Of a DNA stretch of 8,344 nt, positions 4,998-8,344 are shown piece after piece. The notes below the pieces were generated by a model. It was not told the DNA's origin. It searched no databases and saw only the letters and a program-made list of their open reading frames with translations. The DNA comes from CBDULX01 sp965368175 (GTDB taxonomy: Bacteria > Pseudomonadota > Gammaproteobacteria > SZUA-229). Position 1 is the first letter of the stretch. Each line of letters begins with the position of its first letter. A program made the position numbers and the translations under genes. The stretch is from assembly GCA_965368175.1 (NCBI GenBank), contig CBDULX010000139.1, positions 1 to 8,344 of the forward strand. The letters are read 5' to 3'.

Positions 4998-6885
4998 CTG
5001 CTCCTCCCTGATCGTTATTTACCAACTGTAACTCACCGCCGTGGTACTGGATTATTCCCAGGCTGATGGACAATCCCAGCCCACTGCCCTCACCCACCAT
5101 TTTCGTGCTGAAGAAGGGGTCAAACAATTTATCGTTAATATCGCCTGAAATACCCTTACCCTGGTCAGACACAATGATTTTAATATGCTGCTCATCGATC
5201 AGCTCGGCGATGAGCAGGACCTGTTTATCCTGTTCACAGGCATGGATGGCATTCATTAACAGATTCACCAGCACCTGTTGCAGCTGTAAGCGATCTCCTT
5301 CCAGCATGCAGTCCGGCGCATTCCCCAGTTGTATATCGATATGATGTTTATGGGCTTCCGGCTCGACCAGTACCAGAGTGTCTTTCATCCAGTCCAGTAA
5401 TTTAAATTGAGTGTATTCCGGCGGTACCTGTCGGGCAAAGTTGAGGATACTTTTAATAATACGGCTGGCTCTCAGGGCTTCATTGCGCAGTCCCTGGATG
5501 TCGTCTCGTGTTTCCTGATCAGCTTCTGGTGTATTGCGTTCTATGAGCGTGGTGTAGGACAGAATATTATTTAACGGGTTATTGATTTCGTGGCCAATAC
5601 CCGCGGCCATCTCTCCGATACTGGCCAGTTTAGCGCTTTGTAACATCATTTTCTGTGCACGATCACGCTGCTTTTCCGTGAGCTCCAGGTTATCCACCAG
5701 GTAATGGAAGGATTGATCGAGCTGTTGTAGCTCTTCTGTATTGTCGGGTAGGTGGGTTTTAAGTTCTGTTTTACCATCGGCATATTGCTTCAGGGTCTGG
5801 GCGAAATTACTGATGGGTTCGGCAATGTGAATTGCCCCCATATTGGCCAGAGCCAGACTGATAATCAGCGCGACGGCGGCAAAGGCCAGTAAGCCCATGC
5901 GGATGCTCTGGAAGGGTGAAGACAGTTCACCCTGATCCAGCTGAAGGATTATCATCCAGCTGACGTGCTCAAGATTATAAGGGTCGAATGACTGGAAATA
6001 ATAATGACTACCCTGGTGGTCGTGGCTGAACATGCCTTTGTTATTGCTCAGCTGTTGCGATAATGCCAGGCTGGTACCTGGATCGATCTTCAATTCCGGA
6101 TTATGGGGCTGGCTGAATTCAATTTTATGTTCATCGCTGTACAGCAGCATACCGTGACGGATTGTACTATCGGGGTTGATTTCAATGAGACTGATTCGAA
6201 AGTTGTGACTTCTGGGTAGCGTTTTTAATGTGCGGTCCAGTTGGTCACCCAGTGCACGGGCAGTGAGAAACCCAATCAGATTATTCTGTTTGTCTGCCAG
6301 TGGCACCAGCGCGTTGAAGATAGACAGCTCCTGTCCAACCTGAAAGTCTCGACGACTTAGCGGCAGTTGTTCATACACCAGTGAATAAGGCTTGAGCTGG
6401 TGTAGCCAGTTAAGAAAGTTTGCATCTATCAATTCTTCTTCAGTGAAGGGTACATCGTCCATCCCCTCAAATAGTGCTGGCAGGTGTTTACCGAAGCGGA
6501 CTTTGACCAGTGTATTGCCATCCATATCCAGTACCCGAACCGTATCCAGGCCTGGTACCGAATGCTGGAAACCGGCCAGGAACAGATTGAGCCTGCCCAC
6601 CTCTTCAAAATAATTCGAATGTAAATCGCCCGCAGCTGCAGATTGCAATACCGGAAAAAACTGCTGCATGGCCGGTGAAGTGGCCAGTGAATTAATGACA
6701 TCGCGTTCATAATTAAGCCGGAAATCAAGTTCCGAAATAATATTAGCCATACTGGCCTGTATATCCCGGTCGACATTTTTCTGATACAGATGTTCGCTAT
6801 ACGCAGTGATACCGAGGATCAGCGCCGTCAGGGGAACGACGGTTGCCAGGGAAACCCAGAGAAAAATGCTGCTTTTTAATCGCAT
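4945..6885 (-). CDS. Membrane sensor histidine kinase, cognate to the sigma-54 response regulator
   Basis: The 646-aa inner-membrane kinase has a first membrane helix at about 7-28 and a long periplasmic region (about 29-327), probably a Cache/PAS-like sensor (it contains VLDMDGNTLVKVRFG at 118-132). A second helix follows at about 328-350, then a HAMP-like linker (about 351-405). The HisKA helix has the H-box GHEINNPLNN with phospho-accepting His432. The ATPase domain shows an N-box QVLVNLLMNA (537-546), G1 DQGKGIS (574-580), F-box LFDPFFSTK (587-595) and G2 GEGSGLGLS (598-606). All catalytic motifs are intact, and the layout resembles DctB-like kinases of the NtrB class. The gene precedes its response regulator with overlapping frames. 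The signal is unknown; Cache domains generally bind small organic molecules. The ATG at 6885 has no obvious ribosome binding site. The gene diverges from lptM across a 45-base gap. Confidence 0.95.
   Translation of the reverse strand: MRLKSSIFLWVSLATVVPLTALILGITAYSEHLYQKNVDRDIQASMANIISELDFRLNYERDVINSLATSPAMQQFFPVLQSAAAGDLHSNYFEEVGRLNLFLAGFQHSVPGLDTVRVLDMDGNTLVKVRFGKHLPALFEGMDDVPFTEEELIDANFLNWLHQLKPYSLVYEQLPLSRRDFQVGQELSIFNALVPLADKQNNLIGFLTARALGDQLDRTLKTLPRSHNFRISLIEINPDSTIRHGMLLYSDEHKIEFSQPHNPELKIDPGTSLALSQQLSNNKGMFSHDHQGSHYYFQSFDPYNLEHVSWMIILQLDQGELSSPFQSIRMGLLAFAAVALIISLALANMGAIHIAEPISNFAQTLKQYADGKTELKTHLPDNTEELQQLDQSFHYLVDNLELTEKQRDRAQKMMLQSAKLASIGEMAAGIGHEINNPLNNILSYTTLIERNTPEADQETRDDIQGLRNEALRASRIIKSILNFARQVPPEYTQFKLLDWMKDTLVLVEPEAHKHHIDIQLGNAPDCMLEGDRLQLQQVLVNLLMNAIHACEQDKQVLLIAELIDEQHIKIIVSDQGKGISGDINDKLFDPFFSTKMVGEGSGLGLSISLGIIQYHGGELQLVNNDQGGADAIITLPLNRDKHQPHV
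5001..5008 (-). promoter_or_regulatory. Ribosome binding site GGGAGGAG for the response regulator
   Basis: On the minus strand GGGAGGAG is followed by CAG and then the ATG at 4997, so GGAGG sits 5 bases before the start codon. It lies inside the last codons of the histidine kinase, where the same bases encode Gly-Gly-Ala of the C-terminal QGGADAIITLPL. It could therefore be a by-product of the kinase sequence. It is nevertheless the strongest Shine-Dalgarno match I noticed at any start in the window, and it favours the upstream of the two candidate starts. Confidence 0.55.
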
Positions 6886-6930
6886 AACATAGGATAATAC
6901 TATGTTCCGAATTAAACATTGAGTATCGTA
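6886..6930. promoter_or_regulatory. Divergent promoter region between the kinase and lptM-lysA
   Basis: Only 45 AT-rich bases separate the two divergent start codons, so promoter elements for both directions must overlap or extend into the coding regions. GATAAT at 6893-6898 is a five-of-six -10 match on the plus strand. The overlapping minus-strand TATTAT (6899-6894) is also five of six, but it lies too close to the kinase ATG to serve a transcript with a normal leader. No convincing -35 boxes were recognised, so the exact promoters are uncertain; the assignment rests mainly on gene orientation. Confidence 0.35.
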
Positions 6931-7071
6931 ATGAGATTCTGTTGGGCAAACTGGCTGTTATTGATTGTCGTTGCGGGTTTATCGCTGAGCAGTATGCTGG
7001 CTAGTTGCGGTAAAACCGGGGATCTGTATCTGCCCGAGCAAACCCGGGAAGTCAACAAAGAACAAGGTTAA
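6931..7071 (+). CDS. lptM: LptM-like small outer-membrane lipoprotein
   Basis: This is a 46-codon gene. The product has a basic and hydrophobic signal sequence (about 1-22) and a lipobox LASC with the lipidated cysteine at residue 26 (codon 7006-7008). The mature lipoprotein is only about 21 residues and begins CGKTGDLYLP, matching the CGxxGxLYxP start of LptM (formerly YifL). In E. coli, LptM helps LptD mature in the LPS export complex at the outer membrane. Gly at position +2 after the cysteine does not signal inner-membrane retention, which agrees with an outer-membrane location. The stop lies 9 bases before lysA, and a lipoprotein-lysA-dapF order is known in Pseudomonas and relatives, so cotranscription is likely. 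At 46 aa it is shorter than the E. coli protein, lacking its C-terminal tail. A weak GAG lies 7 bases before the ATG. Confidence 0.87.
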   Translation: MRFCWANWLLLIVVAGLSLSSMLASCGKTGDLYLPEQTREVNKEQG

Positions 7072-7080
7072 AGCAGCGGT

Positions 7081-8325
7081 ATGGATTTTTTCGAATATAA
7101 AAACAATCGGATGTTTGCTGAGGATGTGGATCTACAGCAGCTGGCCGAGCAATATGGTACACCGGCCTATGTTTATTCGCGGGCTACTCTGGAACGGCAC
7201 TGGAAAGCCTTCGACCAGGCCCTGGGTGATCGCCCTCACCTGGTATGTTATGCAGTGAAAGCCAATTCATCTCTGGCGGTGCTCAATCTGCTGGTCAAGC
7301 TGGGCTCCGGTTTCGATATCGTATCAGCCGGTGAGCTGCAACGGGTTCTGAAAGCCGGTGGTGATGCCTCAAAGGTCGTGTTTTCCGGTGTCGGTAAAAA
7401 AGCCGAAGAAATGATTTTTGCGCTCAAGGCCGGTATTCGATGTTTCAATGTGGAATCAGAAGCTGAACTCGAATTGCTGGATAAGCTTGCAGGTTCACTG
7501 GGTCTGAAAGCACCGGTGTCATTGCGAGTGAATCCGGATGTGGATGCTCAAACACACCCCTATATTTCAACCGGATTAAAAGAAAATAAATTTGGCATCG
7601 CCCATGACAAAGCCATCGAGGCCTATCGCAAGGCTGCGGCCATGACCAACATCGAAGTACAGGGAATCGATTGCCATATTGGCTCACAGCTCACCCAGGT
7701 GGCACCCTTCGTCGATGCGTTGCAGCGGGTGCTATTGCTGGTTGATGCACTGGCGGAACGGGGCATATCGTTGAAACATCTGGATCTGGGTGGTGGGTTG
7801 GGTATTCGTTATAAAGATGAAAATCCACCCACTCCTGAACAGCAAATAAAGGCCCTGCTGAGCAAACTGGGTGACAGGGATGTAGAAATCCTGATAGAGC
7901 CGGGTCGTGCCATAGTTGGTAATGCCGGTGTGTTACTCACCGAAGTGCTGTATCTGAAACACAATGATGAAAAAAACTTCGCCATCATCGATGCCGCGAT
8001 GAATGACCTGATGCGTCCGGCCTTGTATGGTGCATGGCAGGCCATAGATCCTGTGCAGCCACGTCAGGGTGAAAAGCGGCAGTATGATCTGGTGGGTCCG
8101 GTATGTGAAACCGGTGATTTCCTGGGAAAGGATCGTAAATTAAACTTACAGGCCGGTGATATCCTGGCGGTGCGGTCTTCCGGTGCATATGGGTTTTCCA
8201 TGAGTTCCAATTACAATAGCCGACCCAGGGCCGTGGAAATAATGGTAGACGGCGATCGCGCCCAGGTGATACGTCAGCGCGAAACCTTTGATCAGCTGAT
8301 AGAAGGCGAGCGCCTGCTCGACTGA
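7081..8325 (+). CDS. lysA: Diaminopimelate decarboxylase
   Basis: This cytoplasmic PLP enzyme removes CO2 from meso-diaminopimelate to give L-lysine, the last step of the pathway. The 414 aa are the normal family length, with an alanine-racemase-like barrel followed by a beta domain. Visible motifs are the PLP lysine Lys60 in CYAVKANSS, His199 in HIGSQ, the phosphate-binding glycines GGGLGIRY (237-244), EPGRAIVG (273-280), Cys342-Glu343 in PVCETGDFLG, and Tyr370 in GAYGFSMSSNYNSR. Nothing essential is missing. The ATG at 7081 gives the usual N-terminus (MDFFEYKNN followed by LFAE-like MFAED). No strong ribosome binding site lies at normal spacing (AAGG is 13 bases away), so reinitiation after lptM is plausible. 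The stop codon is followed immediately by a GTG that seems to open the next gene of the operon. Confidence 0.97.
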   Translation: MDFFEYKNNRMFAEDVDLQQLAEQYGTPAYVYSRATLERHWKAFDQALGDRPHLVCYAVKANSSLAVLNLLVKLGSGFDIVSAGELQRVLKAGGDASKVVFSGVGKKAEEMIFALKAGIRCFNVESEAELELLDKLAGSLGLKAPVSLRVNPDVDAQTHPYISTGLKENKFGIAHDKAIEAYRKAAAMTNIEVQGIDCHIGSQLTQVAPFVDALQRVLLLVDALAERGISLKHLDLGGGLGIRYKDENPPTPEQQIKALLSKLGDRDVEILIEPGRAIVGNAGVLLTEVLYLKHNDEKNFAIIDAAMNDLMRPALYGAWQAIDPVQPRQGEKRQYDLVGPVCETGDFLGKDRKLNLQAGDILAVRSSGAYGFSMSSNYNSRPRAVEIMVDGDRAQVIRQRETFDQLIEGERLLD

Positions 8326-8344
8326 GTGCTGGTCATCGAAAAAA
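8326..8344 (+). CDS. Start of a following gene, possibly dapF (cut by window end)
   Basis: Directly after the lysA TGA, a GTG codon opens a frame reading (f)Met-Leu-Val-Ile-Glu-Lys and then a codon beginning with A. Diaminopimelate epimerase often follows lysA in this order, and its N-terminus is a short beta strand leading to a Lys-Met-His-Gly motif, which these residues could precede. Only six codons are visible. The identity is inferred from gene order, not from sequence, and the real start may lie further downstream. Confidence 0.4.

Noticed and set aside
4003..6776. Open frames overlapping the response regulator and kinase genes
   Set aside because: Their sequences are frame-shifted or antisense readings of the conserved domains, with no motifs or plausible starts of their own.

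Overview
The window looks like chromosomal DNA from a gammaproteobacterium of moderate GC content. Three things point there: a Uup-type ABC-F gene with the C-terminal coiled coil, a classical NtrC-type two-component pair, and above all a small lptM-like lipoprotein gene directly upstream of lysA with what looks like the start of the next gene (probably dapF) abutting it. That lipoprotein-lysA-dapF order is familiar from Pseudomonas and relatives. I cannot name the genus.

Layout, left to right. (1) Positions 1-2190: a minus-strand uup gene bracketed by two copies of one palindromic repeat, at 2-84 just past its stop codon and at 2093-2189 upstream of its start. (2) Positions 2290-2985: a plus-strand two-gene unit encoding a small degenerate receiver-like protein and a single-domain cupin, with the stop of the first directly followed by the ATG of the second. 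(3) Positions 3084-3578: an AT-rich orphan gene for a secreted, probable outer-membrane beta-barrel protein. (4) Positions 3606-6885, minus strand: a sensor histidine kinase with a large periplasmic domain, followed by its sigma-54-activating response regulator, with overlapping reading frames. (5) Positions 6931-8344, plus strand and divergent from the kinase: the 46-residue LptM-like lipoprotein, lysA (diaminopimelate decarboxylase, last step of lysine synthesis) and the first bases of a following gene.

Most genes are ordinary housekeeping or signalling genes. The parts that families do not readily explain are the paired palindromic repeats around uup, the coupled pseudo-receiver/cupin pair, the AT-rich orphan barrel gene, and the two-component system, which has no visible target. 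I did not find a transposase, integrase, CRISPR array, tRNA, rRNA or a convincing new defence or biosynthetic system.
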